The notes beneath the pieces are model-generated. The model was given only the letters and a program-made list of their open reading frames with translations, made no database searches and was not told the DNA's origin. A DNA stretch of 64,000 nucleotides from Thermothelomyces thermophilus ATCC 42464 (Eukaryota > Ascomycota > Sordariomycetes > Sordariales > Chaetomiaceae): positions 248,001-312,000 of the forward strand of contig NC_016473.1 of assembly GCF_000226095.1 (NCBI RefSeq), given 5' to 3'. A program made the translations under genes and the position numbers. This document shows positions 36,300 through 47,564 of the stretch, one piece after another (position 1 is the stretch's first letter; each line of letters opens with the position of its first letter).

Positions 36300-39200
36300 C
36301 TATAAGCTCCTACTATTACTATTATTACTCTTAGGCTTTAGATCTAGTAAGTCGGTCGCTTGGTTATAGTTACCTAGTTCGTCTAGGAGCTTCCTCTTCT
36401 ACTATTACTTCTTTAAGTGCTTCTAATAGTAAAGAACCTACTTCCTAGTTCTAGGGGTTCTACTTACCTAGAAAACTATTAGATCTATTAGCTTTAAGCC
36501 AAACTCTATCTTAAAAACCTTCTTAATATAGTTTATAAAATATAGTATCTATATAGTTATACTATTAAGAGTCTCTAGGTAATAGGTATTCCTATTCCTA
36601 ACTTCCTAGACCTAGCATAGGCTATACTACCAATATTAAAGCTTTTAAAACGAACTTATATCGATCTATTAAATATTATTATATACTAGAATAAGATTGC
36701 CTACCTTGACTTAGGTATTCTTAGCTCTAAACTTATAGTAATAGGCTTCGTTTTGGCGTTTAGCTATTTTTTATCTAGCTTTGGTAACTTTTTTAGTAGT
36801 AACTTCTAGATTAAATTCCGTATCGAGTAATACCTTAATATAGAGCTCTAATAATCATAGATAGGCTTCTACTTGATTTTCCCTATCTAGTTAAATAACT
36901 ATAGAGTCCTAATAAAGAATATACTAGATAGGGACATCGTTTTCGATTAGGCTAATAGGATTATAGTTATAGATAAGGTTAAAGGGTAAGCAATTATAGC
37001 TATTTTAAATAATGGTATAGTTAGTATATAGGATATAGAGAAGAAGCTATCGCTAGTTCTTTCTAGTCCTTATAGTCATCTTTACCAAGGTAGCTATAAT
37101 AGGTATATACCTAGCCTTACTAATATTATTAGCCTTAGAGTTATAAGGAGAGATAATGATATATTTTACCCCTAGTTCTTCTAAGATAGCTTTTACTTCC
37201 CCTTTAAATTTAGATCCCTTATTAATAACTATGACTATTAGGAGTCCCTAATAAAGGAGAATATTACGGTTAATAAAGTTCTTTACTACTCTAGTTAACT
37301 TATTAGGTAGGGCTTTAGCTTCTATAAATCCTAAGAGATTGTTATATACCTTAAGGAGGAAATAGGGCTTCTCCTTCTAGTTAGAGGGTATAAATTAGAT
37401 ATCTAAGTACTATTTTGTAAATAGGATTAGAGAAGGTTCTAAATATAAATATACCTCCTTAAACCTTTTAATATCCTACGCTTAATACTCTAGGTAGGTA
37501 TAAATCTACTCTACTATATTAGTATATATTCCCTTTTAGTAATAGTAATTAGTGACCCTTTAGTAAGTAGCTTCTCTACCTTTATAGCCTATCTTATTAT
37601 AGTAGGCTTAGAAAATTTATTACCTTTCTTCTAGGGTATCTACTATATAGTAAGGATTCTAGGTATCGTTTACTAGCTAAAGGAATAGATACCCCTTATC
37701 TACTAAATATTTAAGCGCTTCTTTCTTAAATAGATACTACTATTAGTATAGTTAGATAGCTATAGGTTCTTCTAGAGTGGCTAAATACTATACGATAGCC
37801 CTAGAGTATTTAAAGTATCCTTCCTTAAGGTTTAGGTCTATAGGTTTAGGAAGATCGTTAACACGATTAATATAGATTTATATATTAACCTAATTATTAA
37901 TATCTTCCTTGTTTACTTTCTCTATCTAGTTATATAGACTAGGAGGCTTCTATAAAAGCCTATTAGTAATAGTATTTTTAGAACCTGGAATATACTTAAC
38001 CTCGAAGTCGAATAGCCAAATCTATATAATCTATTATATTATTAAGGCTCTAGGTATATTACTAGCTATATCGTTTAACTAGTAAATTAGGATAAGAGTA
38101 TCCGTTTCTACGATAAAGTAAACGCTAAAGAGGTACTATTAGGAATATTTTAATAGGAAAAGTAGTTTATAGAGCTCCTATTTAGTAAGGTCGTACTATT
38201 TCTCTCTACTTTAGACTATATCTTACTCTTAAACTAATATAGGTACCTCTTCTTATTAGGGCCGACTTATTTAATAACTCCTCCCTAACTAAAAAGACTT
38301 ATATTAGTCATTAGATATATTTAACTATACCTAGGGTTATTGAAAACAAGTAGTATAAGGACTAGGGTAATAGTTATCTAGGTTTAGAGTTCCTTTATAG
38401 CCTATTATTAAATAAGACCTTATTCCTAATAGGTATTCTTCTTTATTAGGTTATATAATAGCTAAGTAATAGTAGTAAAGTGCTCTATCTAGATCTAGTA
38501 ATAGCTAACGATCCCTAAAAAGGTATAAATATCCTTTAAATCTAAATAGGAAGTCTACTTAAGGATTTTTATAACTTTAATATTATTAGGTAGTTACCCT
38601 TTAGATATATAGAGGTAGCTAAGTAATACTACTTATAGCTAACATTACTAGGATTTCCTAATTATAATAGTAGCTCTAGCAAGTTTAGTATTTAGGAGAA
38701 CTATATTAATATTTTAGAGGTATTTGATTATAAACTTCTATAACCTAGGGGTAACTTCTTCCTTATTATAGTCAGACTATAGCCCCTTTATATAGATATT
38801 ATCTAGGTAAACGTGGTAGATATCTAGAATTAGGTTCTAGAAGATCTAGGTTATCGCTTGTTAAAATTAGGCAATAGAGTTCGTTCTATCTATAGGGAGG
38901 GTGTATATCTAGAAGAGGCTAATAGGTATTTAAAAGGTAGTAAGATCTTGGCTCTATTTGTCAAGGCTAACTTAGTCGTACCTAGAAAAGAGATCTAAAA
39001 GAGAGATAACTTTATAACCCCTAAAGTCCTTACTAAATTCCTCTATAGCTGGTAGTATAAATACGTCCAGTATAAATACGTCCTATATAGTTATAACGTT
39101 AGCTTTCTAGGTATTATTAATTAGCTAGAGATTACTATCCTTCTTAAGGACTAGGAACTAGTTATTATAGTAGCTCTTATAGCTAGGCTTAATAATCTTA

Positions 39201-40342
39201 TACTAGATCTATTACTTTAAGAGATTAATAACCTTTAGTATTAATAACTTTAGGATAGGGATACTCTTTAATTACTATATTATATGAGGAATGATCTAAA
39301 TAACCTAAAAGGGAATAATATTAGGGTAAATCTATCTATATTTAGTAAAATCCTATACTAAGGTAACCTCCTAGTTCTATAGGACCTATATAAAGAGTTC
39401 CTTCTCCTAGTTAGATAGAAAGCTTCCTATAGATATAAATAATATATTAAGCTATTTAGCTATAAGTTATATCCTAGGTTCTAGGTCCGAAAACTATAGT
39501 ATAATAAGGCTATCCTACTTTAACCTAAACTTTATCTTCTTAATAGCTTCCCCTAGGTACCGTTCCTACTAGTTAGGGTTACCGTTAGGTACCGAACTAT
39601 CGCTAATAGCTATATCTATAGGGTAAACTTTTCTAGTTATAGACTTTCGTATAGTAAATATCTATACCTCTTATAACTCTTTTCTAACCTCTAATATAAG
39701 TTTCCTAAGCATTTTTTATCCATTTAGATAGCCAGACTCCTCTATTTTGCCCTCCGTTTCCTAGTATCTCTATTTTAAAGTGTCCTATCTAGTAAGACAA
39801 AATATCGAAACTTTAGTAAGTATATTAATAAGAGGTAAATAAGAAATCCTTAGTATTATATTAAAAATGGCTTTATTAGCCTAATTATTAATAAATCTAA
39901 GTAGAATTTCGCTATCCTAAATATTAGTAAATGTAGGGGTAATAGTAGTTATTATAACTAGATATTAAAGTTCGTCCCTTATAAGTTAATATCTTCTTTC
40001 GAACGTTATTTTAGCTATAATATCTAAGATAACTAACGTTTTAATTAATCTATTCCTAGTAATAATATTTACTATAACTAGATAGCTAGCTTTATAGTTA
40101 AATATTAGGCTTATATTATAGATAAATAGTATACCTAGTAAGATCTAGTAGCTACTAGTATCTCTATCTAAAACGAAGAAATGCTTATAGATTAAGACTA
40201 CCCTTAAGATAATTATATTAACCGTTTCCTTAGTAAATGGCCTATTATTATAAAGACCCTAGGAAATTACTATTATTATCTATATAAGGAGATAGTATTT
40301 CTATACTAGGCTAAAGGTAATTATATTATATTTAGATCTAAT
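36300..40342 (-). pseudogene. pol of family 3: RT, RNase H, integrase (downstream part)
   Basis: On the - strand, RT runs ~39500-38700 with YHVYLDNIYIKG (~38820-38785; YLDD/KGP type seen in fungal gypsy elements). RNase H runs ~38640-38000. Integrase runs ~37900-36500: zinc-binding and KGREATYQRVTNYYY region (~37570-37530), first Asp in KYLDI (~37400), NKGSKFKGEV (~37220-37190; Asp to Asn), and SPYNSKANNISKA (~37140-37105; catalytic Glu to Lys by G-to-A). The C terminus with VKVGNLILVYN (~36690) and YYLETLNSITI (~36580) matches the integrase SH3-like end. Copy 2c splits it at 40342/47565. Gag lies at 47570-50560. Confidence 0.85.
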
Positions 40343-40666
40343 TATAATATGCTAGCCTTATAGCAACTGCAGATAAGCGTACAATATTCTATTCGACTAC
40401 CTTAGGGAGGAAAAAGAGAAAGAACACAAGAGTTATACGGAGGGGCGCCTTTTAAGTGTGTACGTTATAACCTAGGTAGGGCCCGGTTAGGCTCCGGGTC
40501 GGGCCCTAACCGGGCCTTGGCCGTGTGTCTACCAGACGAGTTACGAACGAGTAACGAACGCTCTACGGACCCGTGGGGCGTAGGTGAGTAGGGTAGGGTA
40601 GGTCCGTTCCGTGCCTAGGTAAAGCCCGGGCATTATCCAGCCTGGGTGTAGCCCGGGCCTATAATA
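40343..40666 (-). repeat. 3' LTR of 2c
   Basis: 324 bp. It holds a strong inverted repeat, GGCCCGGTTAGG (40480-40491) with CCTAACCGGGCC (40505-40516), and a GTTAC ... GTAAC pair near 40540-40555. It differs from the other LTR mainly by C/T and G/A changes. The C-run after it (40668 onward) is the complement of the polypurine tract. Confidence 0.93.
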
Positions 40667-41259
40667 TACCCCCCCTCTTTTTTCGCGGTCGCCGGGCCGA
40701 CCTGCCCTATATCGCACCTTATATATCGGTCCTACAAGCGGGCCCCGTGCCTTCCTTCCTTTGTTACTATGATAATATGACTTGTATATATAATGGCGTG
40801 TTATACGTGAATAGGTAGCTGTTCGAGTTCGGATGAAACCTGTACCTCCTTCCCTTTATTGTTAGAATAACGCGACCTGTGTATGTAGTAGTGAGTTATA
40901 CGTGTAATAAGTAGTCTGCCTAGGCCTGGCATATTCCCTTACTACCTTCTTCCTATACTTATAAATATGCCTTCCTCTTCCTTCTTCCTTTTAATTTTTT
41001 CTTACCTATAACTAACTCTCTTCCTTTATACCCTTTAACTGCCTCTGCCTCTTATAATTACGCTTACTACCTATACCCTTGTTATACCTTTAAGTTTTTT
41101 TTTTTTTAATTAGTATCTATCTAATATATTAATAGCTATTAGTTTACTTAGTAGTAGTAATAGTAGTTACTACCTTAGTAATAATAAGAATAAAGATTAC
41201 TATATAAGTTTTTCCCCTATCTATATTAATTTTAGCTATTATATATATATATAGGGTGT

Positions 41260-42178
41260 AGATTAACTTCTTATTTTATAGTATAAGAATGCTAACCTCT
41301 CCCTTAGTAAGTATATTATCAAAGGTAACTCCTTTAATAAGGAGTTAGAACTATAACCTAAGAAGTAATAATACTACCTGCTATACGTTAACTAACTTCT
41401 AAAAGGTAATAAGGTCGAGTATATCTAGGGTTAGGGTACCTCCTATATAACATGCTATAAAAACTATAGGAGCTACATTTAGGATCTATAGCTCTAGGCT
41501 AATAACCCCTACCTATATATAGGCATTAAGAAAATCGTAGGTTGTTACGATGCTAGTACCGCCCTTACCTCCCCTACCTACTACAAGACTGCTAACCAAG
41601 GCACCTATTACGCCATCTTGACGCCTAAGTTCTCCGCGCTAGTACGTTTGTTCTCTACGCTCTTCGAGGCCGCCTAGTCTAACCGTTCGCCCGGATAGGC
41701 TGCCTTCGCCCCTGCCCCGGCTGTAAGTTCTCGTCGTTCTAGTAACGACTTTGCCCTAGTCGCTGCCACCGCCGCCCCTAACACCCCTACCTGTCGCGGC
41801 AACATCGTCTAGCCTGCCACCAGCCCTAACCCTACCCTATAAGCTACTAGGCAGCTTATACGCCACGCTATAGCGTAGAACGATAGCATACTACGCCAGA
41901 TGTAGTATACGAACGAGAATATATCGACTTTGGTCGATACCAATGCTACCCTCGTTACCTATATCCTAGGCACCCTATCGCCTGCCTCCTACGCCCGTAC
42001 GAGCGCCTCTATATGCCCCGTACCTGTGCTAATTAACTTCGGCCGTTCCCACGCCTGCCGCTCTTCCTTGCCTACTAAGTACGTGGTGCGCCCGGTCTAT
42101 GACTATGACGACCCTACCCTTACTGCTATAACTATTGTTTTAGAGGAGGAGGATAAGGAGGAGGATGTTACAGAGTAA
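41260..42178 (+). pseudogene. antisense gene of family 2 (best copy), product unknown
   Basis: About 300 codons on the strand opposite to gag-pol, between the pol end and the 3' LTR. The last 83 codons (41930-42178) are open; upstream codons hold ~15 stops, all TAG/TAA that fit CAG/CAA (for example GCCTAGTCT, GGATAGGCT, CGTCTAGCC). Codon use in 41540-42178 is GC-rich at third positions, unlike the AT-rich surroundings. Visible features are a Cys-containing N-terminal part (TCYKNYRSYI near 41450, Tyr perhaps from Cys), an Ala/Pro/Ser-rich middle, TNATLVTYILGTL, and an acidic C terminus EEEDKEEDVTE. No signal peptide, transmembrane helix or known domain is evident. Homologous frames occur in 2a and 2b. 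Function unknown. Confidence 0.65.
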
Positions 42179-42339
42179 GCGCGTTATACTCTAGTTAGTA
42201 TATTTGTTTTTATTTTTATAATTAGATTATCTCTATAACGCGTCTATAATGTATTTATAACGTGTTTATAACGCGTCTGTTGCTTATTTGCCTTAGGTTT
42301 GCCTACCTATATGTAAATTCTAAATTATTTATTTTTATA

Positions 42340-45300
42340 CCCTTTCCTACCTCCTATTTATAACTAGTCTATTATTATAATATATGTCTTTCTATTCCTA
42401 TTTAAATGTATTAAGTGTCTTAGTATTTTTTAGATTTTTTAATAGTTCCTAAGTTAGGGTGTTATATCCCTTCTATTTTATTAATATATTACGTTAGTTT
42501 CCTCTTTCCTTTATATTCCTAGCTATAAAGATCGCTTTTACTTTATATTCTTCTTATAGTAGTCCCTCCTAGGAGATTTCTAATACTAGGTCTAGTTAGA
42601 AATCTGATATATATTATAAAGGTAGTAGGTCGGATATAATATACTTAATAAGATTAATATAGAAGGTAGGGTAGAGGCCCTAGGGAACATTTAGAGTTAC
42701 CGTTAGTAGTATTGGTACTATGATTACCTTATACTTAGTGTTAACCTAATCGAGTTTACGGCTAGGGTAATTAGTTTTAATGTTATATAAGGATAGCTAT
42801 ACTTTATCCCCTACCTTAAATCTCTTAGCTAGGCATTAAGAACGATTAGCGTTTTCTTGCTAGCGCTACTACGTATATACAATAGCGGCCTAGGTCTATT
42901 CTATACCTTCTCTTAGGTAGCGTAAGAAATTAGTAGCTCTTCCTTACGAGGTCAAGGCAGGAGTGTCTAGTAGGTTGGCAAACTATATTAGGCTTATATT
43001 ATAACTATAGAGGAGGTAGCTTACGCTTGTCCTAGTTACTATTAAGTTACGGTTATTAATTATAAGCTAGTATATAGGTAGATGTTTAGGCTAATCATAT
43101 TATATAAAGGAAACTATAATCTATAGAATAGTCTATACCTCCTAATTTATATATTCTATACCTCTATTTATCTATAGATAATAGGCTATTAATAGTAGCT
43201 ACTCGATCCTAATAGTCTTATAGAGAGTGGTCTAAAACTAGCTAAGCTAGTCCGAACCACGATTAGTAATAATTTATATCGGAAATTTATAAAACCGCTA
43301 CTATATGTCCCGGAACCAGAGTATATACGCCTCGGCTCCTATCGAGGACATGGCTTTAAGTTAGATATACTTTGATAGCCGGTCGGTGATTACTATAAGG
43401 TACTAGGGAGAATTCTCGTCTCGTATAGGGAGATCGACTATGAAATCGATAGAAATCTATTTCTAGAAGCGGTCGGCGATAGGTAGGGGCTAGAGGAGTC
43501 CTTATCGTAATTGATATAAAACCTTAGCCCTCTAATACGTATAATAGTTCCTTATAAATCTCTTTACGTCCAGAGATATAAAGTCTTAGTAGTAGTCCTA
43601 TTAGAGCATTTTAAATAACCTATTCCTCCCTAGGTAGCCTAACATAGGGGAGTTATAAATATATTAAAGGATAACAATAGTAAGTAGTTCCTATATAGGG
43701 AGCTAAAGTTTACCCCGGAACTAGAGAGTACCCTATATATTAAGGGAGTAGTCTATAATCTAGGTCTATACTATATTCGCTTCCTTCGGAAATTTTCGGG
43801 CCCCGTCCTAGATAGCCTAGAGCTAATATATATAATATTTGTCCTTAATAACTCCCTTATCCTATAAGGCTGCTAGCTATTCGTCTATAAAAATGGTGCT
43901 CCCCTTCGGTAGGTAGGATGCTTTAGATAACGTCGAGGAATCTGTCGTATCTATCCGGATAGTAGGGAGAAGTTATACTATATATTGTACGTCTTTGGGA
44001 AAGTCTTGTTCGCGACAGGATAGGGCGTTAAGGCAGGACGCTTGTAACCTAGGTTAGTAACGGAGCTTAAAGTTAAAGAGGGAGAGTATCTTGGCCTATT
44101 AAGCTTATCGCTTACTAATTAAATAAGGCTAGGAAAAGTATTTAAGGTTTTTATAGTTAATTAAGATCTAAAAGGGAGCTACGATACTATAGAGCTTGGC
44201 TAATTAGGCCTTTAGGTACAAGATAATTATAAGTAACTCCTTGTTATAGATTATATAGTTCCATTTAGCTAGGGTTAGTTTCGTAGAGTAATAGGCTATA
44301 GGGTATAGAACCCTATCTTCTCCTTACTAGGATAGGCACCTTCCTAGCGCCGTCCTAGAGCAATCTACCTCGAGTATTATCTCCCGTTTAGGGTCCTATT
44401 ATATAAGGATAGGTTCTAATATAAAGGCCGTCTTAAGGGCATTAAAGGCCTTCTATTCCTTAGTCTCCTACTAGAACGGGGTATTCTTACAGGTTAACTA
44501 TATTAAGGGTTCTATTAGCCTAGAAAAGTTAGGGATAAAGTCTTAGTAGAAATTAGCAAATCCTAGGAAGCTTTATACTCCCTAAACCTTCTATAGTACC
44601 TCCTACTCGTAGATGGCGGCTAGCTTTTCAGAGTCTAGACAGACCTAGGCCCCTACCTCTATAATATAGCTAAGGTACTTAACTTCTTTTATAGCAAACG
44701 TATACTTCTTAAGGTCTAGTATAAGTCTTACTTTCTATAACCTTTAGAGCATATCCCTTACTTACCTTATATAATCTTTCTTACTACCTAAAGTATAAAT
44801 TAAGATATTATCAAGATATACTATTATAAAGTCTCTAAGCATTAGACTAAGAGCATTATTAATATATTATTAGAAGGTTATAGGTATACCTATAAGTCTA
44901 AAGGGACAGATAAGCCACTTAAAGAGGCCGAACCGGGTCTAGAATGCTATTAAATGTTTGTAGCCCTCTACAATCCGGATACGGTAGAAGGCTGCCTAGA
45001 CATCTAACTTTATAAACTACTTAGCTCTAGCTAGGGAGCGAAGCGTTTCCTTAATAAGTAAGAGGGGGTATCGGTCTTGCCTTATAATCTTATTTAGCGC
45101 TCGATAGTCGATATAGAACCTCTAACCTCTGTCTACTTTCCTTACTAAGAGGATAGGGGCAGCGGCCGAAGAGGAGCTAGCTCGGATCTATCCCTTATCT
45201 AGCAAGTTAACGACTTGCTTTTAGACTTCTAATAAATGATCCTATGGCATATTATAGAGAGGTCCCTAAGGGAGTTCGGGGATCTTTCTGTCTGGGCCCT

Positions 45301-47172
45301 CCTTTAATTTGATGTAATGATTAGCTATGCTGTAATATAGGGGAAGTCTGCTAGCTTTCTCCTTATTAAAGAGGTTAGCAAAGTCGTAAAGTTTGTCTAG
45401 TAAGGTAACCTCTAACTCTATACTAGGCCCTAGTTAGGTACCTTTATTCCCTATATTTTCTCTATTAAATTGGTATCTTAATTCTAGGATAGTTATTATT
45501 TCCTAGATACTAATAACTAAGAAGGTATTAGAAGTCTTCTTCTTCTATACCTTCTAAACTATACCTATAAAGACTATACCTATAATTTAGGAGATTCCTA
45601 TCTGTCTTGTTTACGAAGAGATCTTATAGATAAATAATCCTAGTTATATCCCGATTTTAAGAATGCCTATATATATATCTAGTCTAACCTCCTGGTGTTC
45701 TATCTATAGAAGACCTAGTATAATGTTATATACAAGTCCTAGGACTATATAAAATGTAGCCTAACTCTCCTAGCCATCGATATCTATCGTAACATAGGCT
45801 ATCTAAGTAATCTTCCGGTCCCGTTATAGCCTAGTTATAGTCTTAAGGGTATATATAGTAGGCAAACTTATCTACTCGATTCCAAGCTTCTAGTATATTC
45901 TCTCGCTAATAACGCTATAACTAGAACATCTACTATCTATTTGAGCGTTTATAAAGCTAGTAGAGTTAAAGAAGATTAGAATGAAAAAAGGAGGTCTATC
46001 TATTTTTTTACTAATCTCTATAAACTTATCTTCTAGGTAGTTGTAATCTTCTAGCCCCCTTACAAGACTTTGCTCGGAGGCTACTCTTTTCTCTGCTTAC
46101 CGTCTTCTTCGTTAGACAGGTTATTATCTTCCTTCTAATCCTTAGCCTCTAAGGTATTAATGTCGATTCTTAGCTAGTTCTACTATACTAGCCTTAAAGT
46201 AGGGGCAAAGTAATACTTAGTAATAAAGTAACCCTTCTACCTATACTAAATATACGCTCTAGCTGCCTATCAGGCTATATATACTTCTAGACTAACCTAT
46301 TTTACCTATAGGGCGTTACCCCTACGTTTTCTTGCCCTATCCTTATTAGGTCCCTTTTTCTATAGGTTAGTATATAATAAGTTAATTCTAGTTATTAGTA
46401 TATCTCCTTTTACATCCTTTTCTCTCTATAGTTCAGGTGCTACCTACTACCCCTATATCTACTAATACTTGTCATTAAGCCAAAGAGCCTCGAGATCTAT
46501 AGTAATCTTATAGTATTTCTTAACCACCATTACGTAATTATCCCGGGGAATCCCTTATCTAATTGCTATATATTTGAGTTTCAGAGAGAGGCATTGTTAT
46601 AATTTGATTAGGTATAGCTCGTCACTCTAAAGGAGACTACCTACCTTCGATAGCTTAGCCTTAAACCGAACAATAAAGGTAGCAAACAGTTCGTCGTCTC
46701 TCTATTAAAGGAATTCTAGTTCCAACAGGGCTACTATCTTCTTATAGGGGTCGGAGAAGATGCTCTTAAGATATTAGAGGAACTTAGTTAGGTTATACCT
46801 AACTTTTAAGCCTATAGATTTATAGTAGGCTATAACCTAAGTCTATACCTAGTATATAAGGTTTCCCTAGATAAAGACCTATTAGTTGTAATTAGAGCCG
46901 ATAAAATCTCTGTTAGCTATAAGGACATGTTCTATTATACTCTTCTATACTATAAAGAGTTCCTTTTTGCCATCGAAAGGTTGACCGGTTAGGAGACGCT
47001 TCTACTACGGCCGCTAAGCTTTAAGGGGCACCTTAGCCGACTCAGGGGTCAGGATAGGTTAGGTTTAGGATGCTCGGAGAGTGTCGATTATTACGTTCTA
47101 CTGTTCCACTACTACTTAAAGGGAGCAGACAAGCTCCTATAATTCCGCTAAGCCCGAGGGCCCGTGTACCAT
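42340..47172 (-). pseudogene. gag-pol polyprotein of family 2 copy 2c
   Basis: The ATG at 47170-47172 (- strand) starts gag MVHGPSGLAEL. Gag runs to ~46200 and includes a basic RARKRRGN region (~46330) and a degraded zinc knuckle (KGYFITKYYF, ~46235). Retropepsin follows near 45940 (IDSRCSSY, from DSG) to ~45600. RT runs ~45240-44500, with LLVRKVDRG, FYIDYRALNKII (~45105-45065) and the YLDD box as YLDNILIY (~44820-44795). RNase H then runs to ~44000, integrase ~43900-42700, and a chromodomain ~42640-42430. It keeps more of its original codons than 2a: stops are at Gln and Trp, and there are few frameshifts. A host promoter in the right LTR would have driven it. Confidence 0.9.
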
Positions 47173-47198
47173 CGAATCCGTTATAACTACATTGTCAA

Positions 47199-47217
47199 TA
47201 ACTCCCTTAGGGAGTTA
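47199..47217 (-). promoter_or_regulatory. leader palindrome of 2c
   Basis: TAACTCCC-TTA-GGGAGTTA on the + strand, between the 5' LTR and the gag ATG. It corresponds to 10348-10366 in 2a, where both arms changed symmetrically. Confidence 0.55.
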
Positions 47218-47240
47218 CTACCGGTAGAAGGTAGTCAAAA

Positions 47241-47564
47241 TGTAATATGCTAGCCTTATAGTAACTATAGATAAGCGTATAATATTCTATTTGACTACCT
47301 TAGGGAGGAAAAAGAGAAAGAACATAAGAGTTATATAGAGGGGTGCCTTTTAAGTGTATACGTTATAACCTAGGTAGGGCCTGGTTAGGCTCCGGGTTAG
47401 GCCCTAACCGGGCCTTGGCCGCGTGTCTACCGGACGAGTTACGAACGAGCAACGAACGCTCTGCGGACCTGTGGGGCGTGGGTGAGTGGGGCAGGGTGGG
47501 TCCGTTCTGTGCCCGGGTAAAGCCTGGGCATTGTCTAGCCCGGGTGTAGCCTAGGCCTATAACA
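47241..47564 (-). repeat. 5' LTR of 2c
   Basis: 324 bp. It starts TGTAATATGCTAGCC and ends GCCTATAACA on the + strand, giving TGTTATAGG ... GCATATTACA on the sense strand, with the canonical TG/CA ends still intact. It is the best-preserved family-2 LTR of the window. Confidence 0.94.

Larger units (their letters stand above)
40343..47564 (-). mobile_element. family 2 copy 2c, complete and least mutated
   Basis: 7222 bp with equal-length LTRs (324 bp each) and a perfect 5-bp target duplication, CTAAT (40338-40342 and 47565-47569). Gag-pol reads on the - strand from ATG at 47172. The antisense frame lies at 41260-42178. It has clearly more CpG and CpA left than 2a and 2b, especially at 40440-42200 and 43300-45300, so it is probably the youngest family-2 copy here. 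It sits inside pol of family 3. Confidence 0.95.
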
